A DNA stretch of 16,034 nucleotides, from contig CALMAV010000050.1 of assembly GCA_937859895.1 (NCBI GenBank), positions 1 to 16,034 on the forward strand, written 5' to 3'. The DNA is from an uncultured Bryobacterales bacterium. GTDB lineage: Bacteria; Acidobacteriota; Terriglobia; Bryobacterales; Bryobacteraceae. A program made the position numbers and the translations under genes. Position 1 is the stretch's first letter, and every line of letters starts with the position of its first letter. Below, piece after piece: positions 6,563 through 13,065 of this stretch. Below the pieces are notes generated by a model, which had not been told where the DNA came from, searched no databases, and saw nothing but the letters and a program-made list of their open reading frames with translations.

Positions 6563-7216
6563 CTCCACCTGCAACGGGTAGAAGTATGACGATTGGTCCT
6601 GATTGTGGGTAGTTGCAAGAAAGTACGATCCTGGTCGGGTTGTTCGCAAGTCCAAGAGCACGGTCACGGTTCTACGACGATCATCGCCCACAGCACTTGC
6701 AGTACCACTGGCTAAAACGCGCGCTGAATCTCGGTCAGGACTGACCGCGATTATGTAGAGCCCCGGATCGCTGAGCTTGGGAAGAACGACAGTAACTCTG
6801 ACTGTTGAACTTGGCAATGAAACGGCGTCAAGACGCTTTGCTTCACCGCCGCGCAAGGTGCCGTAATTTGAAAGATCCACAGTCTTGCTTACCTGAGATG
6901 ACTGTCTTGCCTCATTCACCTGCGGCCGGTTTAAATTCGTAATGTAGATTCCCACTCCACTGGCCACTAGAAGGCAGGCTGCAGCAGCCCATGGCAGTAC
7001 GTGTTTTTGGAAAGACTTCTTCTGTGATAAAGCTTCTTTGAAGGCACGGAACTCTGAGAAGCAGGGAGAACAGGAAGCCAAATGAAGTCGAGCCGGATCA
7101 GTCTCTGACAGTTTGTTGGCAGCAATAGCACGAAGAACGTCTTTACCAGGACACCCTTCTCTTCCAGGATTCGGATTCGCTTTTAGAAAGAATTCTCTTG
7201 CCGGATCGGGGTTCAC
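6560..7216 (-). CDS. zinc-finger anti-sigma factor with extracytoplasmic beta-rich domain
   Basis: 218 aa from a GTG at 7216, 13 bp after the sigma stop and preceded by GAGAG. A longer frame from the ATG at 7315 (251 aa) would overlap the sigma gene by 86 bp and seems less likely. The N-terminal part has the ZAS zinc-binding signature H-x3-C-x2-C (HLASCSPC), typical of anti-sigma factors that hold ECF sigmas. One transmembrane helix follows (LPWAAAACLLVASGVGIYI). The remaining ~120 residues have alternating beta-strand patterns with two related turns (DPGLYIIAVSPD and RPGSYFLATTHN), suggesting a sandwich domain outside the membrane. Its role would be to sequester the upstream sigma factor until released by proteolysis or signal binding. 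Family assignment is good; the signal is unknown. Confidence 0.82.
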   Translation of the reverse strand: MNPDPAREFFLKANPNPGREGCPGKDVLRAIAANKLSETDPARLHLASCSPCFSEFRAFKEALSQKKSFQKHVLPWAAAACLLVASGVGIYITNLNRPQVNEARQSSQVSKTVDLSNYGTLRGGEAKRLDAVSLPSSTVRVTVVLPKLSDPGLYIIAVSPDRDSARVLASGTASAVGDDRRRTVTVLLDLRTTRPGSYFLATTHNQDQSSYFYPLQVE

Positions 7217-7229
7217 AGACTCTCGACTT

Positions 7230-7823
7230 TCAACTTTTGACCTCAGGAGCAATTGCCTCGGTATTTGTCGACCGCTTTCGTGAAACCACAGAGGTTCGGT
7301 CATGTGGCCCGGCAAGTATTACACTCATCTTTTCCTTTGCTCGATATAGAGCTTTTTTAGCCGCTTCCTGGGTTAATCCTAGAGCTGCACTTATAGCGGT
7401 AGGTGTTCCCATGCCTTGCTCGATCAATACCAGAATCTGACGATCCCTTTCCCGTAACTTGGCCTTAATCTGCTCGAAAAGGATTTCGTTCTCAATATCT
7501 TGGAAGGCTCGATCCGGTGTTCCACCAGCTGCCCATTCCAATGCCATCTCACTTGCTGGTACTACGACTAACGGATGAGACCGGAACCATTGATGTACCT
7601 TCCCAATCATTGCAGCCAAAGCGTACTGGTTGAGTGATTTGATTTGGTCGAGACGACGGCACATGGATATTGCCAGAACCTCTGCCATGTCAGCGACGAT
7701 AGCTTGATCTACTCTCGGAAAATGGTGGACAGCATAAAGGTACGCGCGCTGAATCGCTTCCCTTAACTCCGGGCTTACAGGTCGGCCGTCATCATCAACA
7801 AGATGAAGCAAAATTGTCGTCAC
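7230..7823 (-). CDS. sigma-70-family (ECF-like) RNA polymerase sigma factor
   Basis: 197 aa with a GTG start. The C-terminal half carries a region-4-like HTH: LRERDRQILVLIEQGMGTPT followed by ISAALGLTQEAAKKALYRAK, with the typical E-A-x-K-x-x-x-x-R-A-x-x recognition helix. The N-terminal half (about 30-90) resembles a divergent region 2, with helical ALAAMIGKVHQWFRSHP. A zinc-finger anti-sigma lies immediately downstream, the standard ECF arrangement. A C-terminal tail after region 4 (about 170-197) is Ser/Thr/Arg-rich. It would direct polymerase to its own regulon, possibly the convergent CHAT operon. I could not identify a characteristic ECF promoter. Confidence 0.82.
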   Translation of the reverse strand: MTTILLHLVDDDGRPVSPELREAIQRAYLYAVHHFPRVDQAIVADMAEVLAISMCRRLDQIKSLNQYALAAMIGKVHQWFRSHPLVVVPASEMALEWAAGGTPDRAFQDIENEILFEQIKAKLRERDRQILVLIEQGMGTPTAISAALGLTQEAAKKALYRAKEKMSVILAGPHDRTSVVSRKRSTNTEAIAPEVKS

Positions 7824-8125
7824 TCGGCGGTGTTAACTAATTTTACGTGTGCTGTATCAAGAAAACGACATTATTTACTATGTAAATCTTCGTAACGACC
7901 GTCTTCGAGCGAGTCTTCCATCAGCACAGATCAAAGCTGAATCTATTTTGCAGAGTATCGTACGATGCACTGATTGATTCTTAGAACTCTTGCTGTGCTG
8001 AATCACCGGGCATCTGTAGCTAAAGCTTCCGAGTAATCCACTGCGCTTGGGCGAAAGCTACGTTTACGGAGTGGCTCCGATGATCAAATATGGAACCCCT
8101 CATTGCCGGGTTCCATGCCTCCGCG
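7824..8125. other. 302-bp intergenic region
   Basis: This region separates the sigma gene from the short accessory genes. I see no supported coding sequence or RNA gene. The AT-rich part at 7824-7885 should hold the sigma promoter (minus strand), but no convincing -35/-10 pair stands out. The right end holds a hairpin (8090-8116) described separately. Confidence 0.5.
8090..8116 (-). terminator. terminator-like hairpin after the 105-aa gene
   Basis: A perfect 9-bp inverted repeat, ATGGAACCC (8090-8098) and GGGTTCCAT (8108-8116), with a 9-nt loop. It starts 9 bp beyond the stop of the minus-strand gene at 8126. On the minus strand it is followed by ATTTGATC, a poor U-tract, so termination may be inefficient or the hairpin may protect the 3' end. 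Confidence 0.5.
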
Positions 8126-8443
8126 CTAGGATTTTCGGCCAAGAATCTGGCCTAGTTCGCTGCGACTCAGCAACTCTCGTACTCTCCGCTTAAGTGCTTG
8201 GACACCAATGTTGTCGTTACTATCCCGCTGACTCAGCCATTTAGCCAATTGCTCTGGACGGACCTTACTTCGCGTACCTGGCTCATGGACCGTAATTTCT
8301 ACTTCACTGAGCGTGCCACCCAACTGGTGAAGCTGCTCGAGGCCGGCAGCCGCTGCTTCGAACAATGTTGCCGCTTGCACGCAGACAATCAGAGGGAGCC
8401 CGCGGTGATCCTGCCCTTGTACCAAACACACCTTCCGTGGCAC
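8126..8443 (-). CDS. 105-aa hypothetical protein of mobile or accessory regions
   Basis: A GTG start at 8443 is the only reasonable initiator after an upstream in-frame stop. The N-terminal ~60 residues look like a small alpha/beta unit: a strand (KVCLVQGQ), a second strand (LPLIVCVQA), a helix rich in Ala/Glu (TLFEAAAAGLEQLHQ), and a strand (EVEITVHEP). A helical C-terminus follows, with KVRPEQLAKWLSQ and a Lys/Arg-rich end. From memory, similar short proteins of unknown function are common in accessory DNA of Acidobacteriota; I cannot verify this. It is followed by a terminator-like hairpin. Confidence 0.6.
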   Translation of the reverse strand: MPRKVCLVQGQDHRGLPLIVCVQAATLFEAAAAGLEQLHQLGGTLSEVEITVHEPGTRSKVRPEQLAKWLSQRDSNDNIGVQALKRRVRELLSRSELGQILGRKS

Positions 8444-8479
8444 GAATGCAGTGTACCAGATATGTTCGCCTTTTCTTCG

Positions 8480-8785
8480 CTATTCTTGTTTGCCGCATGC
8501 CTGGCGTTCCCAGCGATCTTTCTCCCGAGCTGCTATGCGAGATTGCCATTGCATATTGGATGGCTCATCTGCGCCTCCGCAGGCTAGGGGCCGGACATGA
8601 TCAATGACATAGCCGGGACAAGCTCCTCGCGTATCACCAGTTACCGGGCATGGGTTTTCGCTGCGGAAGGCATACCGGGCGGTGCTGTCGCGGTGAATGC
8701 GTCCGTTCGGATTTCGTTGGCAGCGCTCGCAACGGGGTCCGCCCAAAAGCAAGGGGGCAAGCAGAAGCGCCAGGGTCAGCCGCAT
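8480..8785 (-). CDS. secreted HNH nuclease-like protein
   Basis: 101 aa from the ATG at 8785; a TTG two codons upstream is possible but less likely. An N-terminal signal peptide (MRLTLALLLAPLLLGG) is followed by a compact HNH-type domain. It contains paired Cys (CERCQRN), then PCPVTGDTRGACPGYVIDHV with the His of the betabeta-alpha-metal motif, PLACGGADEPSNMQWQ with the central Asn, and a C-terminal K-D-R-W-E helix. The DHxxPLxxGGxDxxSNMQWQ pattern marks a known family of small exported HNH proteins. The exported location suggests action on extracellular or periplasmic DNA; the actual substrate is unknown. Confidence 0.78.
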   Translation of the reverse strand: MRLTLALLLAPLLLGGPRCERCQRNPNGRIHRDSTARYAFRSENPCPVTGDTRGACPGYVIDHVRPLACGGADEPSNMQWQSRIAAREKDRWERQACGKQE

Positions 8786-8833
8786 AGCCAACTTATCGGC
8801 ACTTCGACCTCAAACCTTTAGGGCTGTAGAAAA

Positions 8834-9139
8834 TTAGCTTGAATGAAGGCTAAATTCGCGTTGGAGGCTGTCGAGAGCGATACGCAGGCCAGCCAGCTTG
8901 CATTGCATCTCAAGCCGCTGTTCCATACGTCTAATACGGGGAAGAAAATGGGCAATGCTTGCATAGCCCTGTTCGGCCTTGGCGAAAACCCGTTGGGCGG
9001 CAGCGCCGTCGCCCATTTGCATTTCTGTCCTGACCAGATCGGCGAAGGTAGAACAAACCCCCAGATCCGTGTGAAGAAAATCGACCAGGTTCGTCTCGGC
9101 TGCTTCTTGCAACTCTGAGAAGTCCCGCAACTTGTCCAT
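8834..9139 (-). CDS. 101-aa all-helical hypothetical protein
   Basis: ATG at 9139 with AAGGA directly before it (very short spacing). The protein is predicted mostly helical with no membrane segment. It has heptad-like hydrophobics in two helices, around VFAKAEQGYASIAHFLPRI and RMEQRLEMQCKLAGLRIAL. I recognise no family. It lies on the same strand as the HNH and 105-aa genes, with about 50 bp to the HNH start, and could share their transcript. Confidence 0.5.
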   Translation of the reverse strand: MDKLRDFSELQEAAETNLVDFLHTDLGVCSTFADLVRTEMQMGDGAAAQRVFAKAEQGYASIAHFLPRIRRMEQRLEMQCKLAGLRIALDSLQREFSLHSS

Positions 9140-9270
9140 TCCTTATTTTGGGGCAGGGCAGCGCGTAGTGAACTGCGAGTTGTTCCGGTCCGATCGAAAG
9201 CCGGTATCTCTTTCTGAGTTATCCGTCGTAAAACTTTGCATAGCTGGCATCATGGCACTGGCAATGAGTT

Positions 9271-9499
9271 ATGAACGCTGATCGGACAGAGGTCTCCTGG
9301 GGATCAAGACAAAAGCAAGTGGCTCATCCGCATTGAGATTGGTGGGGAAGTGATCTGCCGGTTTTCTGAACAACCGCAAGATAGCCTTGCGGATGGTGCG
9401 GCAGCCCTTAGCTTTCTATATGTGGGCTTAAGTGTTGCGTTGGGTTTGGCTGGAGCTTGGCTTGGCTTGTTGATCACCAATAAGCTATGGCCCCACTAA
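9271..9499 (+). pseudogene. small single-pass membrane protein gene, probably frameshifted
   Basis: An ATG at 9271 opens MNADRTEVSWG and then runs into a TGA near 9335. The +1 frame continues from the GGGG run (about 9299-9302) as DQDKSKWLIRIEIGGEVICR, followed by a hydrophilic link, a transmembrane helix (LSFLYVGLSVALGLAGAWLG) and a stop at 9497-9499. The second frame has no ATG, GTG or TTG before residue GEV. Deleting one G in the run would give one ~75-aa protein with an N-terminal cytosolic beta part and a C-terminal helix. Either a one-base indel broke the gene, or the read contains an error. Confidence 0.5.
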
Positions 9500-9563
9500 A
9501 GCTTCGATACTGCGGGTGGTCTCCCCACGCACGTCCCTCAGTGAGCACCTTGCACAAATTGTC

Positions 9564-9980
9564 TTACGACTCCTTGAGCAGCTGAGAGAAGGCGGAACCG
9601 ACAGACTCGAGCCAAGGTGCGTAATCGAGAAATGGCTTCAAGATAATTGCCTGGACTCCTAGCACCGAAGCCCTTGGCTTATCATCTGAATCGTCCAGAT
9701 GGCTGAAGATCACGGTAGGAATAGAACGTAAGCTTTCGTCTTGTTTAACCTTTTCGAGTAGTTCCCAGCCGCTCATCCTGGGCAGCTTCAAATCGACAAC
9801 GATGAGGTCAGGGCGAGGAGCATCGAAGTACGGACCTCGGCAATGCAGAAACGCCTGGGCTGTTTCTCCGTCGCACACCCGGAATACAACGATGGCCATC
9901 TCCAGGTGCTGGAGCGCAGATCGCAACAGATACGCTGCCGGGTCATCGTCTTCGACATGCAGTACGACTTTGCCTGCCAC
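9564..9980 (-). CDS. stand-alone CheY-like response-regulator receiver
   Basis: 138 aa with a GTG start at 9980, preceded by AAGAG. This is a complete receiver domain with no output domain. The acidic pocket is EDDD (residues 10-13), the phosphoacceptor is Asp63 in LIVVDLKLP, the Ser/Thr switch is in VIFSHLDDS and the conserved Lys is in IILKPF. The extended loop after the second helix (CRGPYFDAPRPDLIV) is of the kind seen in Rcp1-like receivers, which are often phosphorylated by bacteriophytochrome-type kinases. No partner kinase is in the window. Confidence 0.9.
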   Translation of the reverse strand: MAGKVVLHVEDDDPAAYLLRSALQHLEMAIVVFRVCDGETAQAFLHCRGPYFDAPRPDLIVVDLKLPRMSGWELLEKVKQDESLRSIPTVIFSHLDDSDDKPRASVLGVQAIILKPFLDYAPWLESVGSAFSQLLKES

Positions 9981-10057
9981 CTACTCTTATTATCGAGGAT
10001 TGCCACCTTCTGAGTTATCTGGTGTAATTGCACTAATCTATCGCCAATTAAATCTGT

Positions 10058-10078
10058 GTTGCAATACCTTATTGCAAC
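10058..10078. promoter_or_regulatory. perfect 8-bp dyad upstream of the receiver gene
   Basis: GTTGCAAT (10058-10065) and ATTGCAAC (10071-10078) form an exact inverted repeat around a 5-nt centre, 78-98 bp upstream of the receiver start. It has no T-run, so it looks more like an operator than a terminator. A third GTTGCAA occurs at about 10111. The regulator is unknown. Confidence 0.4.
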
Positions 10079-10228
10079 GTAAAAAGGCCCGCCAACTTTC
10101 TTGCTTCGACTTGTTGCAAAACCGCTTGTTTCCGCAATGTAGGCGAGTACTGAGCGCGTTCCAACTCGGGCGCCCCTGGACCAAAACTTCCGAGAATGCG
10201 ACTTCGCAGAACTTGAACGCTTTTAAAG

Positions 10229-11602
10229 TTAGTCCTGCACAATCAGTGAGGAAATCCACCACTGGCCCGGTTTGGTCAGTAAGCCATTCTCAGGGTCCAT
10301 CTGCCAGGTACCGTCCACAAAGACCTGATAGGCATACCTGCCGGGTGGGAGATGGACTTGCCCGACCCACTCCTCACCTGTCTTCTGCAGGAGCAAAGCG
10401 TCCTTGCTGTAATTGTTAAAGCTTCCGGCTATGGCCACATGCTCTGCATTGGGGAAAGCCCGTAGCCGGAAACGGACAAGGCCGTCTTTGTTGGAGAAAA
10501 GGTTTGCCTGATGATCTTCCGTGGTCACCTGAAAAGTGCGAGCAAACTCCTTATCTGCTTCCCCGTTCCTTCCAGTCGCTCGCAACAGCACTCCTCTATC
10601 CCCGTGCGTTCGATCAATGTCGTTGAAGCGCCGGTTCTCTTCTTCCAAGAGCTTCAGGCCCGTTGCCGGATCACCCTGGTTTGCCAGAGCATATGCAGCC
10701 TCCCGAAACTGCTTTGCGGAGTTGTGCACAAGAAGCTTTTGATCCTGGAGGACTGCATCTGCGCCTCTCTCTTTGACAGCGACTGCTAACGGAGTGGGCA
10801 CAAGGCTTTCCATAGCCATGTCGTGGTCGCCCTTGCGCAACTCCTCGCTCAACGAAAGTGTGACCGGATGCAGGTAGTCCTGCCGAACGTACAAGAGGAT
10901 CTGCCGACGTTTTAGATCGATCGCTTCCGAGTAAAGCGTGGCGTTGCCGGGATCGCGCTGCGCTGACGCCTGCAATGCATGGCTGACCGTGTTAATTGAC
11001 ACCGGCTTCAGGTGAATCTCTTGCTGTACCGTGCGCCTGCGCCAGCAGACCTGATTCGCCTCGGGATCATCTCGTAAAACGTAATTTGTTAGCACGAAGT
11101 CCGACTCCCCGGGCTTCTTTCGAACAATGTAATTCGCGTGAACGACTGCGTAATCGCCGCTTGCATCTGCCAGGAAGATTTGAGCCTTCTCCTGTTCGAC
11201 AAGATTAAACCTACTCAACAAGATCAAGGCTTGTTCCACCGAGGCAGCCTTGCTGAGAACGGGTACGACCGCATACCCGTTCAGGTCGGGCAGCCCGGCT
11301 TTCCGCCGTAGCGGAATACTCTCAGGCAAGGCCGCGGCGTCAAAGAACACGCCTTTGTCGTTCATCCCGCCTTCCGGCTCAATCTGATTGCCACCCCAAA
11401 GGACATAGCCATGCTCACCATGGACCGCCGAGTGAAACCAAAGGTGTGTTGGAGTATCGGGGCTGTTATCTTCGTTGTTCCCGATTAGAACCTTCCTTGA
11501 CGTACTTTGCAAGAAAATGGTGCATGCGTTCAACGAAGGGGTGAGGCTGGCTACCCCAACGGTAGCCGCAATGAGTGCACGCAAGCTGCGGAAGGCCGGC
11601 AT
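10229..11602 (-). CDS. secreted Ntn-hydrolase-like protein (C45/C59 type) with C-terminal CBM48-like domain
   Basis: 457 aa. A signal peptide ends at SLNA; the next residue, Cys27 (CTIFLQST), would be the N-terminal nucleophile of a choloylglycine-hydrolase/acyltransferase-type Ntn-hydrolase, supported by the following LIGNNEDN. An alternative reading of LNAC as a lipobox is possible. Residues about 30-270 form the hydrolase-like core and about 280-350 a helical linker with TPR-like features. Residues about 365-457 resemble an AMPK/CBM48 early-set domain: VRFRLRAFPNAEHVAIAGSF, NNYSKD, GRYAYQVFVDGTWQMDPEN. Such domains bind glycans or pack on catalytic domains. The likely reaction is hydrolysis of linear amide bonds; the substrate is unknown. 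The gene stands alone. Confidence 0.75.
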   Translation of the reverse strand: MPAFRSLRALIAATVGVASLTPSLNACTIFLQSTSRKVLIGNNEDNSPDTPTHLWFHSAVHGEHGYVLWGGNQIEPEGGMNDKGVFFDAAALPESIPLRRKAGLPDLNGYAVVPVLSKAASVEQALILLSRFNLVEQEKAQIFLADASGDYAVVHANYIVRKKPGESDFVLTNYVLRDDPEANQVCWRRRTVQQEIHLKPVSINTVSHALQASAQRDPGNATLYSEAIDLKRRQILLYVRQDYLHPVTLSLSEELRKGDHDMAMESLVPTPLAVAVKERGADAVLQDQKLLVHNSAKQFREAAYALANQGDPATGLKLLEEENRRFNDIDRTHGDRGVLLRATGRNGEADKEFARTFQVTTEDHQANLFSNKDGLVRFRLRAFPNAEHVAIAGSFNNYSKDALLLQKTGEEWVGQVHLPPGRYAYQVFVDGTWQMDPENGLLTKPGQWWISSLIVQD

Positions 11603-11927
11603 GCCTTCAGTATGCCAAGTAAAACGTCGTAAGTACCGAGAACGCGCATCTCGTCACCTACTCTGGCTCAGTCGCTGTTTAGTGCATCGTTGCGAAACCC
11701 TTCGTTTAAACAACTTAAGTAAACCCTGGGCGACTACCCACGGGTAATCGTCACGTCCAATTCACCTAGATGCCGACAACACGTCAAGTGGAGGACATGC
11801 GATTAAGCCACTCCAGACGGGCGGGCAACCAATACCGCCGTCTCTGATTGCATCGTGTTCCGCGTGATAATTTTGACGCGAGAGCGACCACTGCTTCGAT
11901 AGCAGTGAGAAGGGACGTTTTTCGAAA
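11603..11927. other. 325-bp intergenic region
   Basis: This lies between the divergently oriented Ntn-hydrolase gene and the acidic ORF. It should contain their promoters, but I see no convincing sigma-70 elements, repeats or RNA genes. A short inverted repeat (CTGCT/AGCAG, about 11891-11905) lies just before the acidic ORF. Confidence 0.4.
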
Positions 11928-12125
11928 TTGCCAGAACGCAAATCTGACTTCGACTTGGACGAGGAGGATGACCGTAGGAACGAAGAAGATGACGAGGACG
12001 AAGACTTGGACCGCCAGCATCGGCAAGACGAGGAGGACGATGAAGACGTTTATAGCGACGACATGACACCGAGTTCGCCGGAGTTGCTGACGCGCATCGA
12101 ACGCTTGATGACTCTTCGCGATTAG
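11928..12125 (+). CDS. short highly acidic protein
   Basis: A 65-aa ORF with a TTG start. AAGGGA about 12 nt upstream could be a distant ribosome binding site. 29 of 65 residues are Asp/Glu, concentrated at 7-45 with interspersed Arg, and a short helical tail (SPELLTRIERLMTLRD) ends the protein. Such charge-mosaic proteins are disordered, and function cannot be read from them. The tail looks like a genuine folded or binding element, which favours a real gene. The minus-strand frame over the same bases is hydrophobic, as expected for the complement of GAN codons. Confidence 0.45.
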   Translation: MPERKSDFDLDEEDDRRNEEDDEDEDLDRQHRQDEEDDEDVYSDDMTPSSPELLTRIERLMTLRD

Positions 12126-12182
12126 GGTAACGCGGGAATGGGTTGCCTCCAGTGACCCACCATTTTCCGCTACACTCGGCTC

Positions 12183-12953
12183 ATGCTCGTTTGTCCCGTC
12201 CGGGACTGCCGCATGTCGCTTCTACGCGAGGAGCGGCAGGTGCTTTGTCCGCGCAGACACTCGTTCGACATCGCGCGTAGCGGATACATCAACCTGCTCC
12301 AACCGCAGGAAAAACGATCAAAGCAGCCGGGCGATACGGTGGCTGCCGTCGCAGCTCGACGGCGATTGCACGATCGCGGCTTAAGTAAGCCGCTCCTGCA
12401 AGCGATTGAGCAGACCGTGACGCCATCACCGAACGATACAGTTCTCGACGCCGGCTGTGGTGATGGTTTCTATCTTGGCTCCCTGGCCCGCCAGATCGGC
12501 TTTAATGCGCATGGCGTGGACATCTCAACACGGGCAATTGAGGCGGCGGCGCGGCGCTACCCGGAATGCGAGTGGATTGTGGCTAATGCCGATCGTTCCA
12601 TACCTTACGCAGACAAGTCATTCTCGACCGTCCTGTCGATCACGGCGCGGATGAACGCGGGCGAATTCCGGCGTGTACTCCGCGACAAGGGACGCCTCCT
12701 CGTCGGCCTTCCGGCGCCGGACGATCTTGTCGAACTGCGAGGGCCGGGCCGCGATCGCGTCCCGCGAACGCTCGAGACATTCGGGCACGATTTCACGCTG
12801 GTCGATCGACGTCACATTGCTATCGAGGCCAATCTCGACGTTACCGCCATTCGCGACGTCCTACTATCAATCTATCGACCAATGCAATTGCAGCAGGCCG
12901 TAGCGATGGCGGTAACATTCAGTCTGGATCTGTTACTGTTTCGAGCCGCGTAG
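12183..12953 (+). CDS. rlmA: 23S rRNA (guanine-N1)-methyltransferase, RlmA family
   Basis: 256 aa. An N-terminal zinc-ribbon (CPVRDC at 4-9 and CPRRH at about 22-26) is followed by the family signature GYINLLQ, then K-R-S-K-Q-P-G-D (compare GYVNLL and the KRS-x-x-PGD of E. coli RlmA). The SAM-binding motif I is VLDAGCGDGFYLG (about 87-99). The enzyme methylates N1 of a guanine in helix 35 of 23S rRNA, at G745 or G748 in characterised members. Close relatives include TlrB, which gives tylosin resistance; the sequence does not let me choose between them. It appears to be a single-gene unit with no clear ribosome binding site before the ATG, and may be chromosomal backbone or a passenger. Confidence 0.85.
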   Translation: MLVCPVRDCRMSLLREERQVLCPRRHSFDIARSGYINLLQPQEKRSKQPGDTVAAVAARRRLHDRGLSKPLLQAIEQTVTPSPNDTVLDAGCGDGFYLGSLARQIGFNAHGVDISTRAIEAAARRYPECEWIVANADRSIPYADKSFSTVLSITARMNAGEFRRVLRDKGRLLVGLPAPDDLVELRGPGRDRVPRTLETFGHDFTLVDRRHIAIEANLDVTAIRDVLLSIYRPMQLQQAVAMAVTFSLDLLLFRAA

Positions 12954-12978
12954 ACCTTCTGACTCGCCCCGCTGTCCC

Positions 12979-12994
12979 TTCACTACTGAGTGAA
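12979..12994. terminator. short hairpin between convergent rlmA and tnpA
   Basis: TTCACT-actg-AGTGAA is a 6-bp perfect stem with a 4-nt loop, 26 bp after the rlmA stop and about 70 bp from the tnpA stop. It lacks a U-tract and is short, so it is only a possible bidirectional terminator. Confidence 0.25.
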
Positions 12995-13065
12995 ACGCAA
13001 CCGGTTGTACTCACATCCACCGGCGAGAACGATTCGTGCATTGAGACGCCACAGACCTTAATGTT

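Noticed and set aside
7230..7315. 86-bp overlap of anti-sigma with sigma if the ATG at 7315 is used
   Set aside because: A GTG at 7216, just after the sigma stop and with GAGAG before it, gives a normal anti-sigma length; the extension has no domain features.
11784..12069. Hydrophobic minus-strand frames opposite the acidic ORF
   Set aside because: The complement of GAN-rich codons encodes Val/Leu/Phe, so the hydrophobicity is an artefact.
12605..12815. Arg/Ser-rich minus-strand frames within rlmA
   Set aside because: These are shadow frames of a GC-rich gene with a clear methyltransferase frame on the plus strand.
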